NCBI GenBank assembly: GCA_036337765.1
Contig: JAYZDP010000108.1
Span: forward strand, 1 to 24,706
Reading direction: 5' to 3'
Length of the DNA: 24,706 nucleotides
From: JAYZDP01 sp036337765
Lineage (GTDB): Bacteria; Acidobacteriota; Thermoanaerobaculia; Multivoradales; Multivoraceae
The notes beneath the pieces were generated by a model. It was not told where the DNA came from. It did not search any database and was given only the letters and a program-made list of their open reading frames with translations. Shown here in pieces: positions 1-8,481 of this stretch; positions within the stretch are counted from its first letter, which is position 1, and each line of letters starts with the position of its first letter. The position numbers and the translations under genes were made by a program.

Positions 1-736
1 CGCGGATCTCGAGTGTCTCCGCGCCCGCGCGCCGGCCCCCGAGCGCGACCTTGAAGGTGTAATGGGCGTCGAGAGGGAAGCGATGTCGGATCGCCAGCCC
101 GCCGCGGGAGCCGAACGGGAGCTCTTCGCTCATGCGGTCGCTCTGTACCAGGACCTTGGCGGCGTGGTGGGTCTCGACCTCGGGGCGCAGTGACGGGTCG
201 CCCACCGCCAGGCGGCTGACCTTGCGAGCGGTCGCCAGATACCTCTCGAGCAGTAGAGGAGAGAACGACAGGGTGTCGGCTATGTTGTCGAAGCCGAACG
301 CCAGATCGTCGGCTGGCAGCAGCGAGCGCGTGTCGACCTCCAGCGCGAGGAGGTCACGGATGGCGTTGGCGTACTCGGTCCGGTTGAGTCGATGGATCGC
401 GGGCCTGCCGGGCCTCGGATCCGCGGCGGCAGCGCGGTCGAGCTCGCTCTCGAGCCCTGACAAGAGGCGGCTCGTGGCTTCGCCCGATGGCCGCGACCGG
501 CCTGCCGGGGGCATGGCTCCGGCACGTAGCTTGCGCGCCACCTTCTCCCAGGTTTCGGGGGCCGCGGCGACGTCGTCGGCGTCGACCGATTCCAGGCTGA
601 GTCCCGCGGTGCGCTGGGCGTCGCTGTGGCAGTCGACGCAGTAGCGATCGAGGGTAGGGCGTAGCTGGCCGTGCCCGGCACCGGCGCCCGCCACCGCGGC
701 CAGAATCAAGAAGTGTATGGGGAGGGTCTTTCGCAA
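1..736 (-). CDS. DUF1592-family (PSD/PSCyt) exported heme protein, C-terminus beyond window
   Basis: The gene reads leftward and is cut by the window edge; 245 codons are visible. I chose the TTG at 736 because an in-frame stop (TAG) lies just upstream of it and a clean signal peptide follows (hydrophobic residues 5-20). A weak GAGG lies about 11 bases upstream. Residues 33-37 form a CxxCH heme-c site (CVDCH) and M75 in AGAMPP is the likely axial ligand. Residues 116-152 carry RLNRTEYANAIRDLL and LPADDLAFGFDN, the signature of the PSD3/DUF1587 module that precedes DUF1592/1588/1585 in these large proteins. Such proteins are common in Planctomycetes, Acidobacteria and some Proteobacteria, and their role is not established; a periplasmic redox function is inferred from the heme. 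It is divergent from the ankyrin gene at 818, with an 81-base gap. Family call is firm, start moderately so. Confidence 0.85.
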   Translation of the reverse strand, partial: MRKTLPIHFLILAAVAGAGAGHGQLRPTLDRYCVDCHSDAQRTAGLSLESVDADDVAAAPETWEKVARKLRAGAMPPAGRSRPSGEATSRLLSGLESELDRAAAADPRPGRPAIHRLNRTEYANAIRDLLALEVDTRSLLPADDLAFGFDNIADTLSFSPLLLERYLATARKVSRLAVGDPSLRPEVETHHAAKVLVQSDRMSEELPFGSRGGLAIRHRFPLDAHYTFKVALGGRRAGAETLEIR

Positions 737-817
737 GGCCTATATACCCTCGACTGCGATCGAAACGTAGCGATCAGAGTAACATCGGCGGTACCCGCCT
801 TGGAAAGGAGCGACGCA
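737..817. promoter_or_regulatory. divergent intergenic region, shared promoter zone
   Basis: These 81 bases separate the divergent DUF1592 and ankyrin genes and must hold both promoters. An AAGGAG Shine-Dalgarno at 805-810 lies seven bases before the ankyrin ATG at 818, which decides that start over the in-frame ATG at 671. A TATATA on the minus strand (741-746) is so close to the TTG start at 736 that, if it is a -10 box, the transcript would have almost no leader. No good -35 box matches it, so I treat it as weak. Confidence 0.4.
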
Positions 818-2443
818 ATGCGTGCCTCGTACCACCGGCCGGGATGGCGAGGTCTTGCCGTCCTGGCTTCTATCGCCCTGCTGGCCGTAGCCGACGGGCG
901 ACTGGTCGATGCGGCCAGCGACCAGAACCTCGCGGAGGTTCGAGCGCTGCTCGATCAGGGCATGGACGTCGACTCCGCCCACCCCGACGGGGCCACAGCT
1001 CTTCAGTTCGCGGCGTATCGGGACGACACCGAGATCGCCGCGGTTCTGCTCGCCTCGGGCGCCTCGGTCGACGCCCGCAACGAGCTTGGCACCACAGCTC
1101 TCTCGCTGGCGTGCGAGAACGGTAGCGCAGAGCTAGTCGAGCTTCTGCTCGGCGCCGGTGCTGACCCCAACCTTGCCCTCCCGAGCGGCGAGACTCCCCT
1201 CATGACTGCCGCTCGCAGCGGCTCGATCGGCGCGGTGCGAGCGCTGCTCGAGCGCGGCGCAGATGTGAAGGCCACGGATCCGGAGCGCGGGCAGTCGGCC
1301 CTCATGTGGGCGGTCTCCGAGAGTCACCTCGAGGTGTCGCGGCTCCTGGTGGAGCTCGGCGCGGAGGTCGAAGCACCCTCGAAGGCCGGCTACACACCAC
1401 TACTTTTCGCGGCGCGACACGGTGACATTCGCCTCGCGGAGACTCTGCTCGAACGCGGCGCCGGCATCGACACGGTCGCAGGCGACGGTAGCTCGGCGCT
1501 TCTCGTGGCAACGGTGCGTGGCCACGTGGAGCTCGCCCGATTCCTGCTCGATCGCGGTGCCGACCCCAACCACGATGCCGCAGGCTATTCGGCGCTGCAC
1601 TGGGCCTCGGGCTCGTGGGAGACCGAGATGACCGGACCCAACGGCATTCGCGCGCCCGCGGACCACGAGTGGAGCGCGATGCGGGGCCTCGCAGCCGGAC
1701 GGCTGGCCCTCGCCGAGGCGCTTCTCGCGCATGGCGCCGACCCGAACGCCCGGCTCGAGAAGAACCCTCCGCGCGTCGGCTATACGGTCTTCAGCTTACG
1801 ACCCAAGGGGGCGACGCCCTTCTATCTGGCGGCGATGGCCGGAGACGTCGATGTGATGCGGGCCCTCGTTCGCCACGGTGCCGACCCGCAGCTGCTCCCG
1901 GAGGACGGCACGAGTCCGTTGATGGCCGCGGCCGGCGTGGCGCGGGCCCTCGCCGAGAGTCGGGTCACCAAGGAGGCGAGCTTCGAGGCCGTCCGTCTGG
2001 CGGCGGAGCTCGGCAACGACGTCAACGCGGCCAACGTGAGGGGAGACACCGCCCTGCACGGCGCCGCCCGTATCCGCGCCGACGCGGTCGTCCAGTTCCT
2101 GATCGATCAGGGTGCCGAGGTGAATCCTCAGAACAAGCGTGGGCAGACGCCGCTCTTCATAGCCGAGCGCTACTTCCACCCGGGCTCGGCGCCGTTGGTC
2201 GAGAGGACCTCCACGGGAGATCTACTGCGTCGCTACGCCGTCCCGAAGGTGGTCGACGAAGGTCTGCGCGAGTGGGACCTGCTGCCTGCCGACATCCGCG
2301 AGCAGGTCGAGGCGCTTCTCACCGAGGCCGCCGAGCGCCCCCGCAACCCGATGCTCAATGTGAATCCGGTACTCCCCGACAAGTACAGCGTTCCGGGCCG
2401 CCGAGAGCGACCTCTCAAGGCGGCCACGGATCCTCCCGACTAG
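818..2443 (+). CDS. exported ankyrin-repeat protein
   Basis: This is a 541-residue protein. The start at 818 is preceded by a strong AAGGAG and followed by a signal peptide (basic residues to about 11, hydrophobic 12-24). Residues 33 to about 455 consist of roughly ten 33-residue ankyrin repeats with repeated GAxxxxxxxxGxTAL and LLxxGADPN patterns, interrupted by a longer non-canonical stretch around 263-320. The C-terminal 80 residues are not repeats. Ankyrin arrays bind proteins, so an adaptor in the periplasm is the reasonable inference. The divergent neighbour is a DUF1592 heme protein, and I believe this pairing recurs in other bacteria, which would make that protein a candidate partner. 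The stop codon overlaps the stop of the convergent TauD gene within one CTAG (2440-2443). Confidence 0.9.
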   Translation: MRASYHRPGWRGLAVLASIALLAVADGRLVDAASDQNLAEVRALLDQGMDVDSAHPDGATALQFAAYRDDTEIAAVLLASGASVDARNELGTTALSLACENGSAELVELLLGAGADPNLALPSGETPLMTAARSGSIGAVRALLERGADVKATDPERGQSALMWAVSESHLEVSRLLVELGAEVEAPSKAGYTPLLFAARHGDIRLAETLLERGAGIDTVAGDGSSALLVATVRGHVELARFLLDRGADPNHDAAGYSALHWASGSWETEMTGPNGIRAPADHEWSAMRGLAAGRLALAEALLAHGADPNARLEKNPPRVGYTVFSLRPKGATPFYLAAMAGDVDVMRALVRHGADPQLLPEDGTSPLMAAAGVARALAESRVTKEASFEAVRLAAELGNDVNAANVRGDTALHGAARIRADAVVQFLIDQGAEVNPQNKRGQTPLFIAERYFHPGSAPLVERTSTGDLLRRYAVPKVVDEGLREWDLLPADIREQVEALLTEAAERPRNPMLNVNPVLPDKYSVPGRRERPLKAATDPPD

Positions 2444-3354
2444 CTCAGTCCGTATCCGCCGCCGCGCGCTTGCGCCGTCGGTTCGCCGCGCGGCACGGCG
2501 TCGGGGTCGAAGAACGGCTCGTCCCCGACGATCGTGACCCGATGGCCGCTGCGCACCTGCGGGTAGTAGTCCCACAGCGCGTGGTGCTGCACGCAGCGGT
2601 TGTCCCAGAAGGCGACGGAGTCGTCGTCCCAGCGGAAGCGACAGTGGAACTCGGGCGTGCGGACATGCTCGAAGAGAAACTCCAGGAGCGCCTTCGATTC
2701 GTTCCGCTCCAGTCCGACGATCCGCCGCGTGAAGCCGCTGTTGACGAACAGCGCCCGCCGCTTGGTTTCTGGATGGGTTCGGACGACCGGATGGACGCTT
2801 TCCGGGTAGCCCTCGTCACGCAGGTTCTCGGTATGGCCGTACCGGCCGCGGTACACATGCTCGGAGCTGTGCACCGCGCTGAGGGTGCCGAGAAACGTCT
2901 TCATCGTGTCGGAGAGCGCGTCGTAGGCGGCGTACATGCTGGAGAACATGGTGTCGCCACCTGAGCCCGGCGTCTGATGCAGGTGCAGAATGCTGCCGAG
3001 AGGCGGCGCTGCGTCACAAGAGACGTCCGAGTGCCAGCCGTGTCCCGCGATCCGCTTCGAGCGCTCGTCGGCGTGGATCTTGAGAATCTCCGGGTGACCT
3101 TCGGGCGAGGGAGCCGCGGGATGGACGTGCAGCTCACCGAAGCACTTGCCGAACGCCTTGTGCTGGTCCAGCGTCACGCTCTGGTTGCGGAAGAAGATGA
3201 CCTGATGGCGCAGCAGCGCTGCGTGGATCGCAGTGAAGGTGCTCTCATCGAGGGGCTCGGACATGTCCACCCCTTCGATCTCGGCGCCGATGACCGGGGA
3301 CAAAGGCCGTTCTCGAACCACGTCGTAGCGCTGTGCTTTTGGACTTACGCTCAT
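2440..3354 (-). CDS. TauD/TfdA-family 2-oxoglutarate-dependent dioxygenase
   Basis: This 304-residue protein has the length of TauD and no signal peptide, so it acts in the cytoplasm. The iron facial triad is visible: H108 and D110 in GWHSD, and H257 in WDNRCVQHH. R272 in SGHR fits the 2-oxoglutarate carboxylate-binding arginine. These sit one or two residues (up to nine for the first pair) from the E. coli TauD positions (H99, D101, H255, R270). The family hydroxylates taurine, alkyl sulfates, phenoxyacetates and other small acids; the substrate cannot be told here, and no sulfonate transporter is adjacent. GGAGAAGG precedes the ATG. It lies 38 bases downstream of the secreted protein gene at 3393-4490 on the same strand, so the two may be co-transcribed. 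Confidence 0.92.
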   Translation of the reverse strand: MSVSPKAQRYDVVRERPLSPVIGAEIEGVDMSEPLDESTFTAIHAALLRHQVIFFRNQSVTLDQHKAFGKCFGELHVHPAAPSPEGHPEILKIHADERSKRIAGHGWHSDVSCDAAPPLGSILHLHQTPGSGGDTMFSSMYAAYDALSDTMKTFLGTLSAVHSSEHVYRGRYGHTENLRDEGYPESVHPVVRTHPETKRRALFVNSGFTRRIVGLERNESKALLEFLFEHVRTPEFHCRFRWDDDSVAFWDNRCVQHHALWDYYPQVRSGHRVTIVGDEPFFDPDAVPRGEPTAQARGGGYGLS

Positions 3355-3392
3355 ACCTTCTCCTGCCCGTTCAGGGTTCGTGCCCCGATGTT

Positions 3393-4490
3393 CTATCTGC
3401 CTCCACTCGAGGCCGCCTTCGCTCGGGCCTCATCCTCCAGCAGTCTCGCGCCGCGCAGGATGTTGCCCATGGCGTAGTTGCCCTCGTGGCAGGCGTACTC
3501 GTAGACCCGCTCAGCACTCGCGCGCCAGATGTACTCGCCGGTCCATGGCGCGGTCCACACCGAGTCGTCGTCGACAGTGAAGCGGTACAATACGTTGCCG
3601 TCGGGCTGCATCGTGAAGCGCTCGACGATGTGTGCGTCCTGTGAGCCGCCGCGTCCTGGACGTGATCGGGGTAGGAAGCCGACGCTGTCGACCACCAGCG
3701 TGTCGCCCTCCCACCAGCCGATCGAGTCGCCGAGCCACTTGCGGGCCTCAGCCGGTGGATGCTCGCTGTCGATGCGGACCACGCGCGCGTCGTGCACCAT
3801 CTCGATGAGGAGCACCACGTGGTCTTCGGTCTGCACGATGGTCTTGTAGTTGTTGTAGAGGCTCGGAAACGTCGGGGTGGCGCCGGTGAATCCGAGTACG
3901 CAGCGCTCGGCGATGCCCAGCATCTCCGGGCCGTCGTACGGGCCGTCGCCGTCGACCTCGAGCCACCAGGCCGTGCCGTCGTTCGGGCGGCGCAGCTTGC
4001 GGCGCCCGGCCATCTCCGCCAAGGCGGCCTCGGTCATCGGCGGGATGCGGCCGTTGGCCGGATCGACGACGATTGATGTGCGGAACTTGCCGTCAACGGT
4101 GAAGACATCCGTTCCGGGATCGACCCAGAAGTTGTTGTAGCCGCCAACGCTGCCGGCGCCACTGCGCTCGCGGAACTCCTCGCCGATGCCGATGGGTGGT
4201 GCGCCGCCCTCGGGTGGTGCGCTCGTTACCGGCCCGCGGCTGCGTGATCTCTCGCGCACCCGCGCCTGAGCGGCCTCGACGATCTCGCTCGCCTGCTCGG
4301 GCGTCAGGTACAGGTTGTCGCCGAACTCCTCCGGTCGCTGGAACGGCGTCAGAGTCGCAGCGTCGTAGGTCCCAGACAGATCGGGGCGTCCGCCGGCGGT
4401 ACGTTTGATGTCGCCTTCGGCAGCCATGGCAGCAGTTGTCAGAGCGAGAGCCACGGCCCCACTCAGGGAAATCAGAACGACGTTGCGCAT
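3393..4490 (-). CDS. conserved secreted protein of unknown function
   Basis: A 365-residue protein with a clear signal peptide (cleavage likely after AMA at 21-23). I recognise it as a member of an unnamed family common in Acidobacteria and some Gammaproteobacteria, marked by NNYKTIVQTEDHVVLL (213-228), a tryptophan-rich WLGDSIGWWEGDTLVVD block (252-268), and CHEGNY followed by GNILRGAR near the C-terminus (334-348). The function is unknown. The pattern of short beta strands and conserved aromatic residues suggests a secreted beta-rich binding fold, which is only inference. The start has a weak GGGGGC upstream. It is divergent from the gene at 4572 and lies upstream of the TauD gene. Confidence 0.85.
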   Translation of the reverse strand: MRNVVLISLSGAVALALTTAAMAAEGDIKRTAGGRPDLSGTYDAATLTPFQRPEEFGDNLYLTPEQASEIVEAAQARVRERSRSRGPVTSAPPEGGAPPIGIGEEFRERSGAGSVGGYNNFWVDPGTDVFTVDGKFRTSIVVDPANGRIPPMTEAALAEMAGRRKLRRPNDGTAWWLEVDGDGPYDGPEMLGIAERCVLGFTGATPTFPSLYNNYKTIVQTEDHVVLLIEMVHDARVVRIDSEHPPAEARKWLGDSIGWWEGDTLVVDSVGFLPRSRPGRGGSQDAHIVERFTMQPDGNVLYRFTVDDDSVWTAPWTGEYIWRASAERVYEYACHEGNYAMGNILRGARLLEDEARAKAASSGGR

Positions 4491-4514
4491 GTCGGCCCCC
4501 TAGTCGGTCAGAAG

Positions 4515-4545
4515 TTACAGTCTACATGCAGCTCCGGCATACAAT
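4515..4545 (+). promoter_or_regulatory. candidate sigma-70 promoter for the 4572 gene
   Basis: TACAAT at 4540-4545 matches the -10 consensus in five of six positions. The best -35 candidate is TTACAG at 4515-4520, with a 19-base spacer that is longer than ideal. This would place the transcript start about 20 bases before the ATG at 4572, leaving room for GGGAGGA as ribosome-binding site. It lies in the 81-base divergent region 4491-4571. Confidence 0.4.
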
Positions 4546-4571
4546 GACGGCATCATCGCCGGGAGGACGCC

Positions 4572-5090
4572 ATGACCGCGAAGCGAATCGTCTCGATACT
4601 AGGCCTGACAGTCTTGCTCTGCGGCTCTGCCGTCGCCGAAGATCCGACCGCGGTCGTTTACGACGCCGAGTCCGCCTTGGCCGCGTTGAAGAATCTCGAG
4701 GGGGAGTGGATGGGAAGCTCCCAGGGAGGAGGCTCTGCCTCGTCCGTTCGCTACGAGGTGATCGCCGCGGGTGGCACGGTTGTGAAGACCTACGCTCCCG
4801 GGGCCCCGAACGAGATGCTCACCGTCTACCACATGGATGGCGACGATCTGGTGCTGACCCACTACTGCGCACTCGACAACCAGCCCCGCATGCGCTTCGT
4901 GGCTTCGGATCGTCCGGGCGAGATTCGCTTCGAGTTCGATGGCGGCACCAACTTCGACCCCAACGTGGACGCACACGCTCACGAGGGATGGACGCGCATT
5001 CACGACGACGGCTCGGTCGAGACCGAGTCGATCGGCCACGCGGGTGGTGAGCCGCGGCCTGCTCGCCGGTCTACGCTGCGCCGGCGCTAG
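4572..5090 (+). CDS. small exported THYC-motif protein, paralog of 8480-9034
   Basis: A 172-residue protein with a signal peptide (residues 1-22, cleavage after AVA) and a good ribosome-binding site (GGGAGGA). Motifs shared with the second copy at 8480 are VVYDAESALA (28-37), DGDDLVLTHYCAL (89-101), GGTNFDPNVDAHAH (124-137) and HAGGE followed by RS and an RR end (156-172). The LTHYC block occurs in an unnamed DUF1579-like group of exported proteins with a lipocalin-like feel; no activity is known to me. The conserved His, Cys and Asp could bind a ligand or metal, which is inference. The cytochrome c lipoprotein gene begins 33 bases downstream on the same strand. Confidence 0.85.
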   Translation: MTAKRIVSILGLTVLLCGSAVAEDPTAVVYDAESALAALKNLEGEWMGSSQGGGSASSVRYEVIAAGGTVVKTYAPGAPNEMLTVYHMDGDDLVLTHYCALDNQPRMRFVASDRPGEIRFEFDGGTNFDPNVDAHAHEGWTRIHDDGSVETESIGHAGGEPRPARRSTLRRR

Positions 5091-5123
5091 CGGGAGCCGC
5101 GGTAGTCATGGCTTTCGGGCCTG

Positions 5124-5669
5124 TTGAATTTGTGTCGCGCTCATACCGCGATCCCCGCTAGCATTCCTTCCCGCTGGGGGGCGCTCGCCGCGCAGGCCCA
5201 GAGGGACTGGCGGGCGCTGCCGACTTGGTGCGTTGTCGCGGTCTGGTTGGTCGGATGCGTAGGAGGTGAGCGACCGCCGAGCTCGGCTTTGGCAGTGGAT
5301 GAGGGCCGGGAGCTGTTTGAGAACTACTGTGCCGCGTGTCACGGGCAGGAGCTGGGGGAGGCGCCGCCGCTAGACGGTTCCCCGTGGGTGGCGGGCGCGC
5401 CGGAGACGTTGATCAAGATCACCCTGCACGGCGTGCGGGGGCGGATCGAGATCGGCGGCGAGTCGTTCGATCGCGAGATGCCCGGTATCGGCGGGGCGCT
5501 GTCCGACGACGACTTGGCGCGGCTGCTGTCGTTCGTGCGCGCGGAGTTCGGGTCGATTTCGGAGCCGGTGAAGGCGCAGACCGTCGCTACAATCCGCGAG
5601 GCCAACCGCGGACGCATCGGCGACTGGGACATTGACGAGCTCCGCGAATCGCCCGCCGACGATCCCTGA
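5124..5669 (+). CDS. cytochrome c lipoprotein
   Basis: A small class I cytochrome c. Numbered from the TTG at 5124, the heme site is CAACH (69-73), with M119 in REMPG as likely axial ligand. An LVGC lipobox (42-45) follows a hydrophobic stretch, so the mature protein should be lipid-anchored at residue 45 and about 137 residues long. The start is uncertain: no ATG exists in frame, and the TTG codons at 5124 and 5130 give an n-region of over 30 residues with no clear Shine-Dalgarno. The domain is the short type that passes electrons from periplasmic dehydrogenases such as PQQ enzymes; one lies about 9 kb away, but a link is conjecture. Convergent with the propeller gene at 5765. Confidence 0.8.
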   Translation: MNLCRAHTAIPASIPSRWGALAAQAQRDWRALPTWCVVAVWLVGCVGGERPPSSALAVDEGRELFENYCAACHGQELGEAPPLDGSPWVAGAPETLIKITLHGVRGRIEIGGESFDREMPGIGGALSDDDLARLLSFVRAEFGSISEPVKAQTVATIREANRGRIGDWDIDELRESPADDP

Positions 5670-5682
5670 CTCGCCGAGCGAC

Positions 5683-5769
5683 GCTAGCGCCCCAAAACCC
5701 GCCGGTCTAGCGGCCGACGCGTCTTGGCCCATCCCACCTGCCTAGGATTCTGCTGCGCAGACTCCTAGG
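5683..5769 (+). repeat. two-hairpin intergenic repeat, copy A
   Basis: The head GCTAGCGCCCCA (5683-5694) is followed by hairpin 1 (5692-5727), a CCCATCCCACC linker (from 5728) and hairpin 2 (5741-5769). Hairpin 2 pairs CCTAGGA with TCCTAGG, has one T.C mismatch at the eighth position, then five more pairs closing a TGC triloop. Hairpin 1 pairs with three mismatches around a TAGC loop. The 3' arm of hairpin 2 contains the TAG stop of the minus-strand gene (5765-5767). The copy lies between convergent genes. There is no T-tract, so it is not a textbook intrinsic terminator. Confidence 0.8.
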
Positions 5770-6856
5770 TCGAGCCCTTTTTGCGCCCGAGGCCGAACTC
5801 GTGACCCATGGCGACGACCTTGCCGTCGCGAAAGTGGATCTCGAGGTACTTCGAGCCGCTCACCGGGCGGCCCTGCTCGTCGCGGAAGGCGCCAATGCGT
5901 TCTTTTGTTCGCGCGTCGAAGATGTCCGGCGCGTGCGACCAGGCGTAGCGACCGTCGAGGCTGAACGCCACCCAGCCGTGGCCGCCCTGGGACAGCTCGA
6001 CTCGCCCTGTCTGTGCGGGCGGCGTCTCAGTGGCGTCGAAGATGAAGAGTTTCTGTCCCTCCTGGTCGCTGATCCAGAGCTCGGTCTCGTCGGGGTTCAG
6101 CGCGACTCCGTGGGTACGATGGGTGATCTTCTCGTCGCCTGCGAAGACGCGGTGGGTGCGCTCGAGCCTTTTCAGATCGATCACGTCGAAACCGACATGC
6201 GCCCCGAGACACACATAGGCGGTGCTCTCGTCGCGAGTGAGGGTGTAGGGGAAGACCCCGCGCTCGCCGACGTCTCGGATCTGTCCCACCAGCTCGTCGG
6301 TCTTGGTGTCGAAGATCGACAGCATGGTGTCCGTGCCGAGGTAGAGCCGATCCCCGTCGAGGCTGACGATGCTGTTGTGAGCGGCGGGCCCGACCTCGAT
6401 GCGGTCGATGAGATCGCCGTTCGAGGCGTCGACCACGAGCATCCCGCTGTCGTCTCCCTTGTACCACCACCCCGTGGGAGCGTAGATCTTCGACCCGTCC
6501 AGCGTGATCGACGAGCGATCGCACCCGGCATCGTAGGTCTGCTCCCAGATCTTCTGTTCGGTCTCGAGATTGAAGGCGCCGAGCCGACGGTTGGTGGTGG
6601 AATAGACGACGCTGTGGGTTTCGAGGTTGCCGGCGAAACCACGCAGGCCTTCGGCGAAGATCGGGATGTCGATGCGCCGTACCAGGCGGTGATCATCGTC
6701 GATGTCGAACACCAGGATGCCGGCACCCTCGGCGCGCCCTAACTCCTGCGCCCCGTCGGGCGTCGACATGTAGAGATAGCGTGAGGTGCCACTTTGCGCG
6801 AAGACGGTAGGGGCGAGGGCGAGGCTGCAGACGAGACACGAAGCTAGGAGACGCAT
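5765..6856 (-). CDS. exported beta-propeller protein (YVTN/quinoprotein-like)
   Basis: A 363-residue protein with a signal peptide (1-20, cleavage after VFA). The mature part is a chain of about 40-residue blade-like units with patterns such as DGSKIY, LDGDRLYLGTD, TRDESTAYVCL and NPDETELWISDQEG, typical of the seven-bladed YVTN/WD40-like propellers of the periplasm. No heme motif or catalytic signature is visible. These proteins bind partners or substrates, sometimes beside amine or alcohol dehydrogenases; a specific role cannot be assigned. It lies 14 bases downstream of the serine hydrolase stop (6871) on the same strand, so the two are likely one operon. Its TAG stop is part of repeat copy A. 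Confidence 0.85.
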   Translation of the reverse strand: MRLLASCLVCSLALAPTVFAQSGTSRYLYMSTPDGAQELGRAEGAGILVFDIDDDHRLVRRIDIPIFAEGLRGFAGNLETHSVVYSTTNRRLGAFNLETEQKIWEQTYDAGCDRSSITLDGSKIYAPTGWWYKGDDSGMLVVDASNGDLIDRIEVGPAAHNSIVSLDGDRLYLGTDTMLSIFDTKTDELVGQIRDVGERGVFPYTLTRDESTAYVCLGAHVGFDVIDLKRLERTHRVFAGDEKITHRTHGVALNPDETELWISDQEGQKLFIFDATETPPAQTGRVELSQGGHGWVAFSLDGRYAWSHAPDIFDARTKERIGAFRDEQGRPVSGSKYLEIHFRDGKVVAMGHEFGLGRKKGST

Positions 6857-6870
6857 ACGGGAATCGTACG

Positions 6871-8481
6871 CTAGAGATCGTCTGCGCGCGCGACGGGGTC
6901 CTCGAGTGGCGGTACCGCCTCCATTAGAAGCCTGAATGCCTCCTCCAGCGCTGGGCGGCCAAACTCGGCGCCTGTGTACTTGCCGAGGCGGACGACGACG
7001 AGGCCGTGCGTCGGGATGATCGTGGTGCTCTGTCCCCCGGCGCCCCTCATGCTGAACGCGGACTTCGGCAGTCCCTGCGCGCCCTCGCCGTTGACCCAGA
7101 AGAACGATCCCCCGTAGACGCGCCTGCCGTCGGCCTCCCAGGCGGGTGCGACCGTCGACGCGTAGGACACCCAGCCCTCGGGCAGGATCCGCTCACCGTC
7201 GGAAACGCCGTCCTGTAGGTAGAGGTTGCCGAGGCGTGCCCAGTCACGCGCCGGCATGAACGCCAGCCCCTGGCCCAGAAAGTTGCCGTAGACGTCGGTT
7301 TCGATCAGCCCGTCCCGTATGCCGATCTTGTCGAACAACGCTCGCTGCGGGAACGAGTGATAGTGCTCTCCGCGCGCCTCGACCGCCATCCGCACGAGGT
7401 AGCTCGCGAGCACGGGATCGGTGTTGCGATAACGCCCCACGGTGTCGGGTGGCCACTGCTGGGGTCGAGTCGCCGCCCACGCGTACGAGTTCACGGTGCC
7501 GGTGTAGTAGTAGAAGTGGTCGGCGTAGGTGCTCTCGTCGTAGTCTGGATCGGAGGGGGCGTTGATGCGTAGGCCGCTCGACATGCGCAGAATGTCGCCG
7601 ATGCGGATCTCGGCGCGCGGATCCCCTTCGCCCTGCCACTCGGGAATCGGCGCGCGTTGCCACAGCTCGTAGGCTGCCTGCTGGATCAGCACCCCGACCA
7701 ACGTTCCTGTCAGGCTCTTGGTCATCGACCAGCTTTCGAGCGGCGTGTGGATGTCGACGGCCGGGTCGTAGCGCTCGCCGAGGATCCGGCCGCGGTAGGT
7801 CACCACCAGCCCGAGCGTGCGGGCCTCCGGGGGTCCGAAACCGGCGTCGAGGGCGGCCTCGACCTTGTCGAGGTCGAGCTCTTCCGGCCAGGGGTCGGTG
7901 GCCACGACGTCGCCCATCGGCCAGGGCGTGGTCTCGGCGTCGGGCAGGTTACGCTCGACTTCGCTGGGCTCGAAACGTACCGATTCGTCTCCGATCGGGT
8001 GCGCGACGCATCCCTGGTTGGCGTAGCGCCGCGCGGTGCGGGTGACGCCATCCGCCAAGGTGAGCGAGACCCTCTGACGATCGAAGTCGATGTCACGATC
8101 GACCACGTGGCGCCTCTCATCGAACGGGCTGATGAAGCCGCCGACGTTGGCGCCGGCGTCTTCCGGATCGAGGCCGGTGATGAAGATGCCGGAGCAGAGG
8201 ATCTTGGCGAAGCCGGCGGTGTGGTGGTGTAGCGCCTCGCCAGGCGGCGGCACGTAGGGGGTGTCGAGCTCGAGTGCTTCGGCGCGGGCGATCAGACTCG
8301 CGTCGGATGACTCCGCCGTTGAAGCATTGGCGGTGCGCGGACCCTCCGGACCGGCGTCGGAGACCCCACACGCGCTGAGAACGAGCAGCACCGCCAGCAA
8401 CGCCGTCGCCGGCGGGACCCGTGCTGGCCCGTGCTGGTCGCTGGGTGTAGGGTGGCTCGAACCCAAACGGTAGGTAGACAT
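6871..8481 (-). CDS. serine hydrolase, beta-lactamase/NylB-like, lipoprotein
   Basis: A 536-residue penicillin-binding-fold hydrolase from the ATG at 8481. Residues 22-38 form a lipoprotein signal (LSAC lipobox, C38). The catalytic SxxK is S252-MT-K255, the tyrosine motif is YRN (351-353), and RGAGGQ (479-484) fits the third active-site strand. This arrangement, with about 200 extra N-terminal residues, resembles 6-aminohexanoate-dimer hydrolase (NylB)-like proteins rather than true beta-lactamases. Substrates could be amides or esters and cannot be told. An upstream in-frame start at 8571 was rejected because it would overlap the divergent 8480 gene by 92 bases; with 8481 the two start codons share CATG. 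No strong Shine-Dalgarno precedes it. Confidence 0.85.
   Translation of the reverse strand: MSTYRLGSSHPTPSDQHGPARVPPATALLAVLLVLSACGVSDAGPEGPRTANASTAESSDASLIARAEALELDTPYVPPPGEALHHHTAGFAKILCSGIFITGLDPEDAGANVGGFISPFDERRHVVDRDIDFDRQRVSLTLADGVTRTARRYANQGCVAHPIGDESVRFEPSEVERNLPDAETTPWPMGDVVATDPWPEELDLDKVEAALDAGFGPPEARTLGLVVTYRGRILGERYDPAVDIHTPLESWSMTKSLTGTLVGVLIQQAAYELWQRAPIPEWQGEGDPRAEIRIGDILRMSSGLRINAPSDPDYDESTYADHFYYYTGTVNSYAWAATRPQQWPPDTVGRYRNTDPVLASYLVRMAVEARGEHYHSFPQRALFDKIGIRDGLIETDVYGNFLGQGLAFMPARDWARLGNLYLQDGVSDGERILPEGWVSYASTVAPAWEADGRRVYGGSFFWVNGEGAQGLPKSAFSMRGAGGQSTTIIPTHGLVVVRLGKYTGAEFGRPALEEAFRLLMEAVPPLEDPVARADDL

Noticed and set aside
671..817. Longer N-terminus for the ankyrin protein from the ATG at 671
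   Set aside because: It would overlap the divergent DUF1592 start and bury the signal peptide; AAGGAG seven bases before 818 supports the shorter form.
1615..2964. 449-codon open frame on the plus strand across the ankyrin and TauD genes
   Set aside because: It is a shadow of two real genes in other frames: arginine-rich, low-complexity translation with no family features, typical of GC-rich DNA.
5741..5769. Hairpin 2 as a standard intrinsic terminator
   Set aside because: Stem strength would fit, but no T-tract follows on either strand in any copy, so only a terminator-like role is proposed.
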